Made by a program: the position numbers and the translations under genes. Below are positions 1-6,792 of a DNA stretch of 11,240 nt, piece by piece. The notes beneath the pieces were generated by a model. That model saw nothing but the letters and a program-made list of their open reading frames with translations. It made no database searches and had not been told where the DNA came from. This DNA comes from Brevundimonas sp. (GTDB lineage Bacteria; Pseudomonadota; Alphaproteobacteria; Caulobacterales; Caulobacteraceae): NCBI RefSeq assembly GCF_003248455.1, contig NZ_QFNM01000058.1:1-11240 (forward strand), read 5' to 3'. Position 1 is the stretch's first letter; each line of letters opens with the position of its first letter.

Positions 1-657
1 TCGTTCGGCGACGGCTGGTCCTATCGCTGGAACCCCGAGACCTATGCGGGCGCGGGCTATGCGGTGGTGATGATCGATTTCCACGGCTCGACCGGCTACG
101 GCCAGGGCTTCACCGACGCGATCAGCCAGCACTGGGGCGACCGCCCGCTGGAAGACCTGAAGAAGGGCTGGGCCGCCGCCCAGCAGAAATACGGCTTCCT
201 GGACGGCCAGAACGCCTGTGCGCTGGGCGCCTCCTACGGCGGCTACATGATCAACTGGATCGCGGGGAACTGGTCGGACGGGTTCAAATGCCTGGTCAAC
301 CACGACGGCGTGTTCGACACCTTCGGCATGGGCTATTCGACCGAGGAGCTTTGGTTCACCGAGTGGGAATACGGCGGCACCCCCTGGGCCAATCCCGAGG
401 GCTATCAGAAGTTCAACCCCGCCAACCACGTCGAGAACTGGAAGACGCCGATGCTGGTGGTCCAGGGCGACCGCGATTTCCGCATTCCGACCGCCCAAGG
501 CCTGTCGACCTTCACCGCCCTGCAGCGGCGCGGGATCGACAGCCGCCTGATCGTCTTCCCCAACGAGAACCATTGGGTGCTGAAGCCGGCCAACAGCCTG
601 CAATGGCACGACGAAGTGTTCGGCTGGCTGAACAAATATCTGGCGCCCGCGCGCTGA
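1..657 (+). CDS. S9-family (prolyl oligopeptidase) peptidase, C-terminal part
   Basis: Open at the left edge, so the N-terminal beta-propeller and the true start lie outside the window. The reading frame runs from base 1, not just from the first internal ATG at 64. The 218 visible residues form an alpha/beta-hydrolase catalytic domain of the prolyl oligopeptidase / dipeptidyl aminopeptidase type. The nucleophile Ser is in GASYGGYM (visible residue 78, codon 232-234), the Asp is in GDRDFRIP (residue 159) and the His is in NENHWV (residue 191), all with the order and spacing usual for S9. Upstream, DFHGSTGYG matches the conserved DxRGS-like strand of the S9 fold. Such enzymes release dipeptides or acylated residues from short peptides and are often exported in Gram-negative bacteria; the signal region is not visible here, so location is unknown. 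It ends just before a strong terminator, so it is the last gene of its transcript. Family assignment is firm; the exact subfamily and substrate are not. Confidence 0.93.
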   Translation, partial: SFGDGWSYRWNPETYAGAGYAVVMIDFHGSTGYGQGFTDAISQHWGDRPLEDLKKGWAAAQQKYGFLDGQNACALGASYGGYMINWIAGNWSDGFKCLVNHDGVFDTFGMGYSTEELWFTEWEYGGTPWANPEGYQKFNPANHVENWKTPMLVVQGDRDFRIPTAQGLSTFTALQRRGIDSRLIVFPNENHWVLKPANSLQWHDEVFGWLNKYLAPAR

Positions 658-679
658 TCGGCGTCGGGCGAAAGGAAGA

Positions 680-712
680 GGGGGCGCGGTCGGCCGACCG
701 CGCCCCCTTTTT
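680..712 (+). terminator. Rho-independent terminator after the S9 peptidase
   Basis: A perfect 28-base palindrome (680-707) folds to a GC-rich stem of about 12 bp with a GGCC loop and is followed at once by five T (708-712). It starts 22 bases after the peptidase stop codon. It sits between convergent genes. On the opposite strand the stem is followed only by a loose pyrimidine tract, so the termination signal is clear for the plus strand only. Confidence 0.92.
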
Positions 713-731
713 CATTGCGGTTCTCGGCGCG

Positions 732-1049
732 TCAGAGCGAGGCGCGCTGCACGGCCGGGCCGGCCAGGCGGTCGTACTGGTGCGCGGTCATGCAGCGCGG
801 CGCGGCCCAGCGGCGGCCCGACTGGCGCGCGGCCAGGGCTTCCTGGGCGGTGACGAAGGCCGGGGGCGCGCCATAGGCCTGCTGGTAGGTCCGTCGCGCC
901 TCGATGTCGCTGGCGCAGACCATGACGGACCGCAGGGTCTCGGCGCGCAGCGTCCGGGGCGACACCTCGCGCGGCGTCTGGGCCGTTGCGGGAACGGCGG
1001 CGGCCGTCAGGACGGCGGCGATCAGGGCAGGCGCAGCGAAACGGGTCAT
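732..1049 (-). CDS. Small secreted protein of unknown function
   Basis: A 105-residue protein with a classical Sec signal peptide: Arg at position 3, a hydrophobic Ala/Leu-rich core to about residue 20, and an A-x-A cleavage site at ATA|Q (23/24). The mature part is about 80 residues, rich in Arg and Ala, with two Cys (C45 and C86) that could form a disulfide in the periplasm. The start is well supported: an AGGAGG Shine-Dalgarno (1055-1060) lies 5 bases before the ATG. A plausible promoter lies upstream at 1092-1119. It is convergent with the S9 peptidase and divergent from the AsmA-family gene. I recognise no family, so function is unknown; periplasmic location is inferred from the signal peptide alone. 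Confidence 0.8.
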   Translation of the reverse strand: MTRFAAPALIAAVLTAAAVPATAQTPREVSPRTLRAETLRSVMVCASDIEARRTYQQAYGAPPAFVTAQEALAARQSGRRWAAPRCMTAHQYDRLAGPAVQRASL

Positions 1050-1091
1050 CGGAACCTCCTCCAGCCCCGGATTAGATCAGGGTCTGGACGA

Positions 1092-1119
1092 AATATGCGC
1101 CGATCCGTTCGATTGTAAA
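1092..1119 (-). promoter_or_regulatory. Candidate promoter of the small secreted protein
   Basis: On the minus strand a TTTACA hexamer (bases 1114-1119, five of six against TTGACA) is followed after 16 bases by CATATT (bases 1092-1097, four of six against TATAAT). Transcription would start about 35-40 bases before the ATG, which has a perfect Shine-Dalgarno. The stretch is an AT-rich island in GC-rich surroundings. This is a consensus match only; alphaproteobacterial -10 elements diverge from the E. coli one. Confidence 0.35.
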
Positions 1120-1214
1120 GAATATACGACAGTTCGACGTCAGATCGGCGACAAGCGAGGCCATGTTGACGCTGCGGCGCCAAACCGCCCGTGGCGCGTT
1201 TGTTTTTCCAAGAT

Positions 1215-1229
1215 GGAGGCGTGCGCTTG
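1215..1229 (+). promoter_or_regulatory. Ribosome binding site deciding a TTG start
   Basis: GGAGG at 1215-1219 sits 7 bases before TTG 1227. The alternative in-frame starts fit worse: GTG 1221 is only one base after the motif, and GTG 1191 lies upstream of it with no comparable motif. This supports a TTG start for the AsmA-family gene. Confidence 0.6.
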
Positions 1230-3272
1230 TCGAAACCCCTGAATTGGCGAGATTTCGGATCGGACTTCCACCGTCGGGCCGTGGCGCCGGCGACGGCCAG
1301 GGCGCGCGTCTGGCGCGACTGGGTGCGCGACAACGACCCGGTCTATGCGGCGGCCCGCCATCCGGGGAGGCCGGAGAAATGGGCGCTGGGCCTTGTTCTG
1401 ACGCTGACGCTGGCGGTGGCGCTGTTCCTGGCCCTTTTCGACTGGAACATGCTGCGCGGACCCATCGGCCGCTGGGCCTCGGCCAAATACGACCGGGAGA
1501 TCGCCCTGACCGGGGATCTGGACGTCGATCTGTTCAGCTGGACCCCTTCGGCGGTGGTGCGCGGCCTGAAGATCGGAGGCCCCGACTGGGCGCGCCAGGA
1601 AGACACCGCAAACGTGGACGAAATCCGCGCCTCGGTGCGGTTGCGCAAGCTGCTGGCCGGCCAGATCGAAATGCCGCTGTTGAGCTTCACCCGGCCCAAG
1701 GTGGTGCTGATCGCGACCAGGGACGGGCGAAAGAGCTGGCAGCTGAACCCGAACAAGCCCGACACGGGCGAGGGGATGAAGCTGCCGGTCATCCAGCAGT
1801 TGGTCATCACCGACGGCCAGCTGTCGTTCGACGAGCAGCGGCGGCGCATGACGCTGCGGGCCGCCGTCGACGCGCGCGAGGGGGCGAACGGCGACGCGGG
1901 CTTCCTGCTGGAGGGGCGCGGCGCGGTCAACGGCTCGCCGCTGACGCTGAAGATCCAGGGCGGTCCCTTCATCAATATCCGGCGCAACCGGCCCTATCAT
2001 TTCCAGGCCGATGTCAGCGGCGCAGGATCGTCCCTGAGCGCCAGGGGCGCCATCACCCGCCCGTTCGACCTGGGCCGGTTCGACGCCACATTGACGATGC
2101 AGGGGCGCGACCTGTCGGACCTCTATCTGCTGACCGGCGTGACGCTGCCTAACACGCCGCCCTATCGGCTGTCCGGGGCGCTGAACCGCAACGAGCGGGT
2201 CTGGACCTTCAGGGATTTCGACGGCCGGGTCGGGGCGTCGGACCTGTCGGGCGAGGTGCGGGTGGACGCCGCCCAGCGCCTGCGCGTGGACGCCGAACTG
2301 CGCTCGCGCCGGCTGGACATCGACGACCTGGCCGCGGTCCTGGGGGCGCGGACCCGCACCAATGCGGCGGGCACGGACACCGAGGCCCCGGTCGTGGTCG
2401 GCGGCAAGCTGCTGCCCGACGCCAAGCTGCAGACCGAACGGCTGCGGACGATGGATGGAACCCTGACCTATCGCGCGACCTCGGTGAAGGCGAACGAGTT
2501 CGACGTGCGCGCGGTCGACCTGGGGGCGGACCTGAAGGATGGGGTGTTGAAGCTGGATCCCATCAGCTTCAACTTCAATCGTGGCGAACTGAACGGCGCG
2601 GCCCGCATCGATGCGACCAAGGACACGCCGTACAACGCCGTGGATCTGCGCCTGGCCGGCTATCCGCTGGAATCGATCGTCCCCGCGCGCAACGGATCGG
2701 TCCCGCTGAGCGGTCGCGCCCTGGGCCGGGCGCGGCTGGAGGGGCCGGGCGCCTCGATCCACGACTTCGCCGCCGCCTCGAAGGGCTCGCTGAGCCTGGT
2801 GGTGCCGAACGGACGGATGCGCGCCGCCTTCGCCGAGCTGCTGGGCATCAACGCCAGCGCGGGTCTGCTGAAACTGCTCAGCGGCGATCAGTCGGAAAGC
2901 CGGATCCGCTGCGCCGTCGCCGATTTCGGCGTCAACAACGGCACGGCGACCGCTCGGACCTTCGTGATCGACACCGACGTTGTCCTTGCCCAGGGCAAGG
3001 GGTCGATCGACCTGGGCGCCGAGACGCTGAACCTGCGCATCGACGGCGAATCCAAGAAGCCGCGCCTGCTGCGGCTGTGGGCGCCGATCACGGTCTCTGG
3101 CCCGCTCACCGCGCCCAAGGTGGGGGTCGATGTGGGCGAGGTGGTCGGACAGGGCGGGCTGGCCGGTCTGTTGGGGGCGGTGGTGGCGCCGGTGACGGCC
3201 CTGTTCGCCTTCGTCGATCCGGGCCTGGCCGAGGACGCCGACTGCGGTCGACTGATCGCCAACGCCAGGTGA
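1227..3272 (+). CDS. AsmA family protein
   Basis: A 681-residue AsmA-like protein. These are inner-membrane-anchored periplasmic proteins, thought to act in outer-membrane assembly or in bridge-like lipid transport between the membranes. Visible features: a cytoplasmic N-terminus, one membrane anchor at about residues 52-72, then the typical AsmA opening (GRWASAKYDREIALTGDLDV, then a FSWTPSAVVRGLKIG strand and the IRASVRLRKLLAGQIEMPLL segment). Long repeated beta-strand sequence follows, then the C-terminal AsmA domain with GKGSIDLGAETLNLRIDG, a glycine-rich hydrophobic stretch and the closing DCGRLIANA. Start: the frame is open from a GTG at 1191, but GGAGG at 1215-1219 lies 7 bases before TTG 1227 and only one base before GTG 1221, so TTG 1227 is preferred. 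The esterase gene follows 69 bases later on the same strand. Family is firm; the exact start and the cellular role are less so. Confidence 0.9.
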   Translation: MSKPLNWRDFGSDFHRRAVAPATARARVWRDWVRDNDPVYAAARHPGRPEKWALGLVLTLTLAVALFLALFDWNMLRGPIGRWASAKYDREIALTGDLDVDLFSWTPSAVVRGLKIGGPDWARQEDTANVDEIRASVRLRKLLAGQIEMPLLSFTRPKVVLIATRDGRKSWQLNPNKPDTGEGMKLPVIQQLVITDGQLSFDEQRRRMTLRAAVDAREGANGDAGFLLEGRGAVNGSPLTLKIQGGPFINIRRNRPYHFQADVSGAGSSLSARGAITRPFDLGRFDATLTMQGRDLSDLYLLTGVTLPNTPPYRLSGALNRNERVWTFRDFDGRVGASDLSGEVRVDAAQRLRVDAELRSRRLDIDDLAAVLGARTRTNAAGTDTEAPVVVGGKLLPDAKLQTERLRTMDGTLTYRATSVKANEFDVRAVDLGADLKDGVLKLDPISFNFNRGELNGAARIDATKDTPYNAVDLRLAGYPLESIVPARNGSVPLSGRALGRARLEGPGASIHDFAAASKGSLSLVVPNGRMRAAFAELLGINASAGLLKLLSGDQSESRIRCAVADFGVNNGTATARTFVIDTDVVLAQGKGSIDLGAETLNLRIDGESKKPRLLRLWAPITVSGPLTAPKVGVDVGEVVGQGGLAGLLGAVVAPVTALFAFVDPGLAEDADCGRLIANAR

Positions 3273-3341
3273 TAGGAAATGCGGCGGCGGCGGCGACCGA
3301 ATCGGCCCGCCGGACGTATCGAGGCCCATGAGAGATCACGC

Positions 3342-4193
3342 ATGACCCGCCGCGGCCTGTTCGCTCCCGCCCTGGGCCTGGTCGCGGCGGCCTGTTCGCC
3401 GCTGAACCTGTTGAACGCCCTGGGGCCGCGCGATCCCGGGGTGCGCCGCGTCGCGCGCGACATCGCCTATGGCGACGAGTCCCGCCAGCGCCTGGACCTT
3501 TACGCCCCCAAGGCGCCGGGACCGTATCCGACCCTGGTCTTCTTCTACGGCGGGGGCTGGGAGTCCGGCTCGCGCGACCAGTATGGCTGGGCGGCCCAGG
3601 CCCTGGCGGCCAGGGGGTTCGTCGTGGCCCTGCCGGACTATCGGATCGCGCCCCAGGTCGCGTTTCCGGCCTTCATCGAGGATGCGGCCGCCGCCACGGC
3701 CAGGGCGGCCGAAGTCGTGGGCGCTCATGGCGGCGATCCGGCGCGTCTGGGCGTGCTGGGCCATTCGGCGGGGGCGCATCTAGCGATGATGATCGCGCTG
3801 GACCGGCGCTACATGGCCGCCGTGGGCCGGCCCGGGCTGATCAGGGCGGCGGCGGGCCTGGCGGGGCCCTACGACTTTCTGCCCCTGGACGTGGCGGCGT
3901 CGAGGAACGCCTTCGGCCGGGCGCCGGACCTCACATTGACCCAGCCCGTGACCTTCGTGCGCGCCGACGCCCCGCCGATCTGGCTGGGCCACGGCACGGC
4001 CGATGTGGTGGTGCACGACGAGGACACGATCATCCTGGACCAACGGATGCGGGCCGTGGGCGGCCGGTCGGAGGCGAAACTCTATCCCGGCCTGGACCAC
4101 GCCGACCTGATCGCGACCTTCTCGCCCCTGTTCCGCAAGAAGGCGACGGTGCTGGCCGACGTGACGGGTTTCTTCCACCGGCAGCTGGGCTGA
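3342..4193 (+). CDS. Exported alpha/beta-hydrolase (esterase, BD-FAE/HSL-like)
   Basis: A 283-residue carboxylester hydrolase. The alpha/beta-hydrolase marks are clear: an oxyanion-hole motif FFYGGGWESG (67-76), nucleophile Ser142 in GHSAGAH, Asp221 in GHGTADVV and His253 in GLDHADL. The order and spacing resemble the BD-FAE / hormone-sensitive-lipase-like esterases that remove acyl groups from small esters or polysaccharides. The N-terminus MTRRGLFAPALGLVAAAC combines a twin-arginine-like motif (TRRGLF) with a lipobox-like end at Cys18, so export, perhaps as a lipoprotein, is likely. The residue at -3 of the lipobox is Ala rather than Leu, which weakens that call. The ATG at 3342 gives this clean signal peptide and has only a weak GAGAG upstream; an ATG at 3279 with AGGTGA just before it would add 21 Arg-rich residues. 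It lies 69 bases after the AsmA-family gene and may be co-transcribed. The substrate is not evident. Confidence 0.88.
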   Translation: MTRRGLFAPALGLVAAACSPLNLLNALGPRDPGVRRVARDIAYGDESRQRLDLYAPKAPGPYPTLVFFYGGGWESGSRDQYGWAAQALAARGFVVALPDYRIAPQVAFPAFIEDAAAATARAAEVVGAHGGDPARLGVLGHSAGAHLAMMIALDRRYMAAVGRPGLIRAAAGLAGPYDFLPLDVAASRNAFGRAPDLTLTQPVTFVRADAPPIWLGHGTADVVVHDEDTIILDQRMRAVGGRSEAKLYPGLDHADLIATFSPLFRKKATVLADVTGFFHRQLG

Positions 4194-4205
4194 ACCGGTG
4201 AAGAG

Positions 4206-4290
4206 TGGTGCGGGCGGCCGGGGTCGAACCGGCACTCCTTTCGGAACTGGATTTTGAGTCCAGCGCGTCTACCAATTCCACCACGCCCGC
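4206..4290 (-). tRNA. tRNA-Leu (anticodon CAA)
   Basis: Read on the minus strand, an 85-base class II tRNA. The 7-bp acceptor stem is GCGGGCG / CGCCCGC (4284-4290 with 4210-4216), the discriminator is A and the 3' CCA is encoded (4206-4208). The anticodon stem CTGGA/TCCAG encloses the loop CTCAAAA, giving anticodon CAA at 4254-4256, which reads UUG. A long variable arm (around TTCCGAAAGGAG) and a T arm GCCGG-TTCGACC-CCGGC complete it. It lies 9 bases downstream of the TonB-like gene on the same strand and may be transcribed with it or from a promoter inside it. I see no integrase or duplicated tRNA end nearby, so no sign that it serves as an attachment site here. Confidence 0.97.
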
Positions 4291-4299
4291 AGCGGAAGC

Positions 4300-5124
4300 T
4301 CACCGCATGACGAAGTTGACGCGGAAGGCCATCATCCGCGGGGCGGAGGGCTGGTCGCCGTCATAGGCCACGGTGGCGCTGCGCACGGCGTCGAGGACCG
4401 CGCCGCCGAAGCGGCCGTCCGCCGGGTGTTCGGTTTCGATGACGCAGTCGCGCAGCTTGCCGTCGGGCTGGGCGACGCAGGTGGTCACGGCGAACCCTTC
4501 GGCGTAGTTGTTGACGGGATAGCGGGGGCGAATCTGACGGTCCCAGCGCATGCCGACCTGAAGACCGTCCTCGCCGATGGCGTCCAACTCCTGATCGCGC
4601 GGATCGACCAGGGGGCGATCGCAGGCCCGAAGGGTCTCGTCGATGGCGGCGCCCGATCCGGGCAGGTTCAGATCGTAGCGCAGGTTGCGGCCGGGGGCGG
4701 CGCCGTCCGGCACGACGATCTGCAGCCGGCCGCCCTGGCGCAGCTCGCGCGCCAGGGGAGCGGGGAAGTCGGCGACCGCCCCGGTGCGGTTGGTCGTGAC
4801 GTTGAAGCGCCATTCCTTCTGCTCTTCGTCGCGGAAGGCGATCTGAAGGGGGCGGGTCTTGGCGCCGCGCGTCGCCTCGGGCAGGCCGACCAGCAGGGCG
4901 GAATAGGAGCCCTTCACACAGCGCATGGCGATGGACAGGCCCGGCGTCGTGGTGACGTAGGCCAGGGTGGTCCGCGTCTTGGCGTCGCGGATCAGATCCC
5001 AGTCCTCGCCGGCGGGGGCGGTTTCCTGGCCGACGGACTGGCCGGCGGACTGGCCGGCGGACTGGCCGGCGCCGGACAGGGCGGTCAGGGCGACGGCGGC
5101 GGCGGCGACGAGGGAACGGGTCAA
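4300..5124 (-). CDS. Secreted protein with TonB-like C-terminal domain
   Basis: A 274-residue protein with a short signal peptide (hydrophobic residues 4-17, Ala-rich). A low-complexity GQSAGQSAGQSVGQ linker follows (20-33), then a domain of about 120 residues that I do not recognise (from DWDLIRDAKTRTTLAYVTTT at 41), and a C-terminal domain at about 195-274. The last matches the TonB C-terminal fold pattern: RPRYP at the start, G-x-x-V-T-T-C-V strand, DGKLRDCVIE, then AVLDAVRSA and a final FRVNFV strand. Four Cys (69, 168, 216, 227) could pair in the periplasm. There is no proline-rich spanning region, so it is not a canonical energy-transducing TonB; a periplasmic binding or envelope role is an inference. 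Start: TTG at 5124 overlaps the upstream stop in the four bases TTGA, with GGAGGT (5131-5136) 6 bases before it. A longer in-frame reading into the upstream gene is not credible. Confidence 0.82.
   Translation of the reverse strand: MTRSLVAAAAVALTALSGAGQSAGQSAGQSVGQETAPAGEDWDLIRDAKTRTTLAYVTTTPGLSIAMRCVKGSYSALLVGLPEATRGAKTRPLQIAFRDEEQKEWRFNVTTNRTGAVADFPAPLARELRQGGRLQIVVPDGAAPGRNLRYDLNLPGSGAAIDETLRACDRPLVDPRDQELDAIGEDGLQVGMRWDRQIRPRYPVNNYAEGFAVTTCVAQPDGKLRDCVIETEHPADGRFGGAVLDAVRSATVAYDGDQPSAPRMMAFRVNFVMR
5027..5074. repeat. Tandem 12-base repeat coding GQSA/GQSV
   Basis: On the plus strand the unit TGGCCGGCGGAC occurs exactly at 5039-5050 and 5051-5062. A one-mismatch copy precedes (5027-5038) and a diverged copy follows (5063-5074). 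In the minus-strand gene it encodes the linker just after the signal peptide. The unit is a multiple of three, so copy-number change would keep the frame. Confidence 0.85.
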
Positions 5125-5657
5125 GCGACCACCTCCACATGGCTGTCCAAACGGCCGGACTGGATGCGGCGGGCGCGGATGTAGATTTCGACGCGCTGCA
5201 GGACGATCAGCCCCATGGCGAAGACCAGGAAGGCGTCGGTGACGGCCAGGGCGTTCAGATGCCAGGCGGCGGCGTGGCTTTCGATCAGGTCGCGCAGCAG
5301 CGATCGGCCGGCGAACAGCACGACCAGCAGGATCAGGCCCAGCGGCGAGGCCTGGGCCATCAAGGAGCCGTCGGGCTCCTTTTCGATGGTGACGGTCTTG
5401 CCGCGATACCAGCCGGCGACCCCGCCCAGGACGCCGCCGATGGCCAGCACCGCCCAGGCGGCGGGGCCGAACGGGGCATGGGCGACGTGCGGGGTCTGGG
5501 CCGCGCCCCACAGACCCAAGGCGATCAGCGGCACGACGATGGCCGGCATGACCCAAAGCAGATGCGGACGCAGCACCCGCTTCCTGCGGTTCTTAAGCAG
5601 CATGACCACCAGCATGATCGGGATGATCGCCAGCGGGATCAGTTTTTCAGGCGGCAC
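5121..5657 (-). CDS. CcdC/DUF1453-like integral membrane protein
   Basis: A 178-residue polytopic membrane protein with about five hydrophobic helices, near residues 5-21, 33-51, 64-83, 104-118 and 134-153. A basic cytoplasmic stretch KNRRKRVLR follows helix 1. The segments LLWVMPAIVVPLIALGLWG, APFGPAAWAVLA, GWYRGKTVTIEKEPDG and SPLGLILLV agree with my memory of the CcdC/DUF1453 family. That family is named after Bacillus CcdC of the cytochrome c biogenesis locus, but its role is not established. The start is GTG at 5657, with only a weak purine-rich GGGGAAGA upstream; no better start gives the full first helix. It overlaps the downstream TonB-like gene by four bases (TTGA), so the two are very likely co-translated and may work together in the envelope. 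Membrane topology is clear; the family name is a moderate-confidence recollection and the function is unknown. Confidence 0.8.
   Translation of the reverse strand: MPPEKLIPLAIIPIMLVVMLLKNRRKRVLRPHLLWVMPAIVVPLIALGLWGAAQTPHVAHAPFGPAAWAVLAIGGVLGGVAGWYRGKTVTIEKEPDGSLMAQASPLGLILLVVLFAGRSLLRDLIESHAAAWHLNALAVTDAFLVFAMGLIVLQRVEIYIRARRIQSGRLDSHVEVVA
5122..5136 (-). promoter_or_regulatory. Ribosome binding site and TTG start inside the upstream gene's end
   Basis: On the minus strand GGAGGT (5131-5136) precedes the TTG start (5122-5124) by 6 bases. TTG overlaps the TGA stop of the CcdC-like gene (5121-5123) as TTGA, the classic arrangement for translational coupling. The motif itself lies within the last codons of the upstream gene. 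Confidence 0.65.
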
Positions 5658-5677
5658 GGCGCGTCTTCCCCAAGGAT

Positions 5678-5705
5678 GATCGCCTCCCCCGAGGCGAAGG
5701 CGATC
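5678..5705. other. Inverted repeat between the FAH gene and the CcdC-like gene
   Basis: GATCGCC (5678-5684) pairs with GGCGATC (5699-5705), and an alternative inner stem CGCCTC (5681-5686) / GAGGCG (5691-5696) has a 4-base loop. There is no T-run on either strand, so it is not a canonical terminator. The site lies in the 60 bases between two minus-strand genes and could be a weak terminator, an RNA-stability stem or an operator. Confidence 0.35.
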
Positions 5706-5717
5706 AACCTAGCCGTG

Positions 5718-6737
5718 TCAGGCGTCGCTGGGAAGCGGCTCCACGGTCTGTTCGATGGCGCCGAAGATGGTGTGGTGGCGGTCGTCCAGCATCTCGATGC
5801 GAACCGTGTCGCCGTGGCGCAGGAAGGGCGTCTCGGCGGCGCCGCGCAGGATCGTCTCGACCGTGCGGAGCTCGGCGATGCAGGAATAGCCCAGGCCGCC
5901 TTCGGAGACCGGCCTGCCGGGGCCGCCGTCGGCGTCCTTGTTCGACACCGTGCCCGAACCGACGATGGTTCCGGCGACCAGCGACCGGGTCTTGGCCAGG
6001 TGGGCGATCAGGGTTCCGAAGTCGAACGTCATGTCCACCCCGGCGTCGGCGCGGCCGAAATCCTGTCCGTTCAACTGGACGGTCAGCACGCCATGCAGCT
6101 TGCCGTCTTTCCAGCGGTCGCCCAGCGCCTCGGGCGTGACCAGGACGGGCGACAGAGCGCTGGCGGGCTTGGACTGGACGAAGCCGAAGCCCTTGGCCAG
6201 TTCGGCCGGGATCAGATTCCTGAGCGAGACGTCGTTGACCAGGCCGACCAGGCGGATGGCGGCCAGGGCTTCCTCGCGCGTCGCCCCCTGCGGCACGTCG
6301 CCGGTCACGACCACGATCTCGGCCTCCAGGTCGCAGCCCCAGGCCTCGTCCGCCAGCGGGATCGGATCGCGCGGCGACAGGAAGCCGTCCGAGCCGCCCT
6401 GGTACATCAAGGGGTCGGTCCAGAAGCTGTCGGGCATTTCGGCGCCGCGCGCGCGGCGCACCAGCTCGACATGGTTCACATAGGCCGAGCCGTCGGCCCA
6501 CTGATAGGCGCGGGGCAGGGGGGAGGCGGCGTCGCGCTCGTGGAAGCGGCCGCGCGGCACGCCCTCGTGCTCCAGGCTGTCGGCCAGGGCCTGAAGACGC
6601 GGGCCGCAGACGTCCCAGTCGTCCAGCGCCGCCTGCAGGGTGGGGGCGATCAGAAAGGCGTCGGTGAACCAGTTCAGGTCCTTTGAGACGACCACGAGGC
6701 GGCCGTCGCGGCCGTGCTTGAGCGAGGCGAGTTTCAT
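5718..6737 (-). CDS. Fumarylacetoacetate hydrolase family protein
   Basis: A 339-residue enzyme of the short bacterial fumarylacetoacetate hydrolase (FAH) type. This family hydrolyses C-C bonds of beta-diketones; in tyrosine breakdown it yields fumarate and acetoacetate. The N-terminal domain starts MKLASLKHGRDGRLVVVS and contains PTLQAALDDWD, as in the FAA_hydro_N_2 type. The catalytic domain shows PLPRAYQWADGSAYVNHVEL (73-92), MYQGGSD, the acidic metal-binding pair E138/E140 in DLEAE, D169 in LVNDVSLRNLIP, then AKGFGFVQSKPASALSP and GTIVGSGTVSN near 256-266. All key acidic residues appear intact and the length is normal. hppD at the right edge belongs to the same catabolic pathway, which supports a role in tyrosine or homogentisate degradation, though the two genes are not adjacent. 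The ATG at 6737 has only a weak AGG upstream. A related diketone hydrolase or hydratase activity cannot be excluded. Confidence 0.92.
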   Translation of the reverse strand: MKLASLKHGRDGRLVVVSKDLNWFTDAFLIAPTLQAALDDWDVCGPRLQALADSLEHEGVPRGRFHERDAASPLPRAYQWADGSAYVNHVELVRRARGAEMPDSFWTDPLMYQGGSDGFLSPRDPIPLADEAWGCDLEAEIVVVTGDVPQGATREEALAAIRLVGLVNDVSLRNLIPAELAKGFGFVQSKPASALSPVLVTPEALGDRWKDGKLHGVLTVQLNGQDFGRADAGVDMTFDFGTLIAHLAKTRSLVAGTIVGSGTVSNKDADGGPGRPVSEGGLGYSCIAELRTVETILRGAAETPFLRHGDTVRIEMLDDRHHTIFGAIEQTVEPLPSDA

Positions 6738-6762
6738 GACCTGGGCCTAGACGGATTTGATT

Positions 6763-6792
6763 CGGTTGGAAACCGGGCGGCGATCACGCCGC
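6763..6792 (-). other. Two hairpins between the 88-residue gene and the FAH gene
   Basis: Directly after the stop of the upstream gene, on the minus strand, GCGGCG-TGAT-CGCCGC (6777-6792) forms a 6-bp stem. It is followed by CGGTT-TCC-AACCG (6763-6775), a 5-bp stem with a 3-base loop. No T-run follows. They fill most of the 55-base gap, so they may stabilise or process a shared transcript, or weakly terminate it. Confidence 0.45.

Noticed and set aside
1166..1171. TTGACG as a -35 box for the AsmA-family gene
   Set aside because: No acceptable -10 element lies at the right distance, so the promoter cannot be placed.
1140..3329. A 729-codon open frame on the minus strand over the AsmA-family gene
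   Set aside because: Its translation is low-complexity and rich in Gln, His, Arg and Gly, as expected antisense to a GC-rich gene; it has no start signal. The plus-strand frame has a membrane anchor and AsmA motifs.
4206..4290. tRNA as an integration site for a mobile element
   Set aside because: There is no integrase, no duplicated tRNA end and no change in gene style on either side.
4082..4303. Small minus-strand frames reading GRGGIGRRAG across the tRNA
   Set aside because: These are a translation of the tRNA-Leu gene itself, a familiar false call.
5125..5556. N-terminal extension of the TonB-like protein into the upstream gene
   Set aside because: The extension is an Arg/Pro/Gly-rich out-of-frame reading of the CcdC-like gene. 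The TTG at 5124 has a ribosome binding site and starts a signal peptide.
5139..6686. A 515-codon plus-strand frame over the CcdC-like and FAH genes
   Set aside because: It spans two genes on the opposite strand and the gap between them. The composition (Asp, Gln, Gly, His) is that of an antisense shadow, and the minus frames carry clear family motifs.
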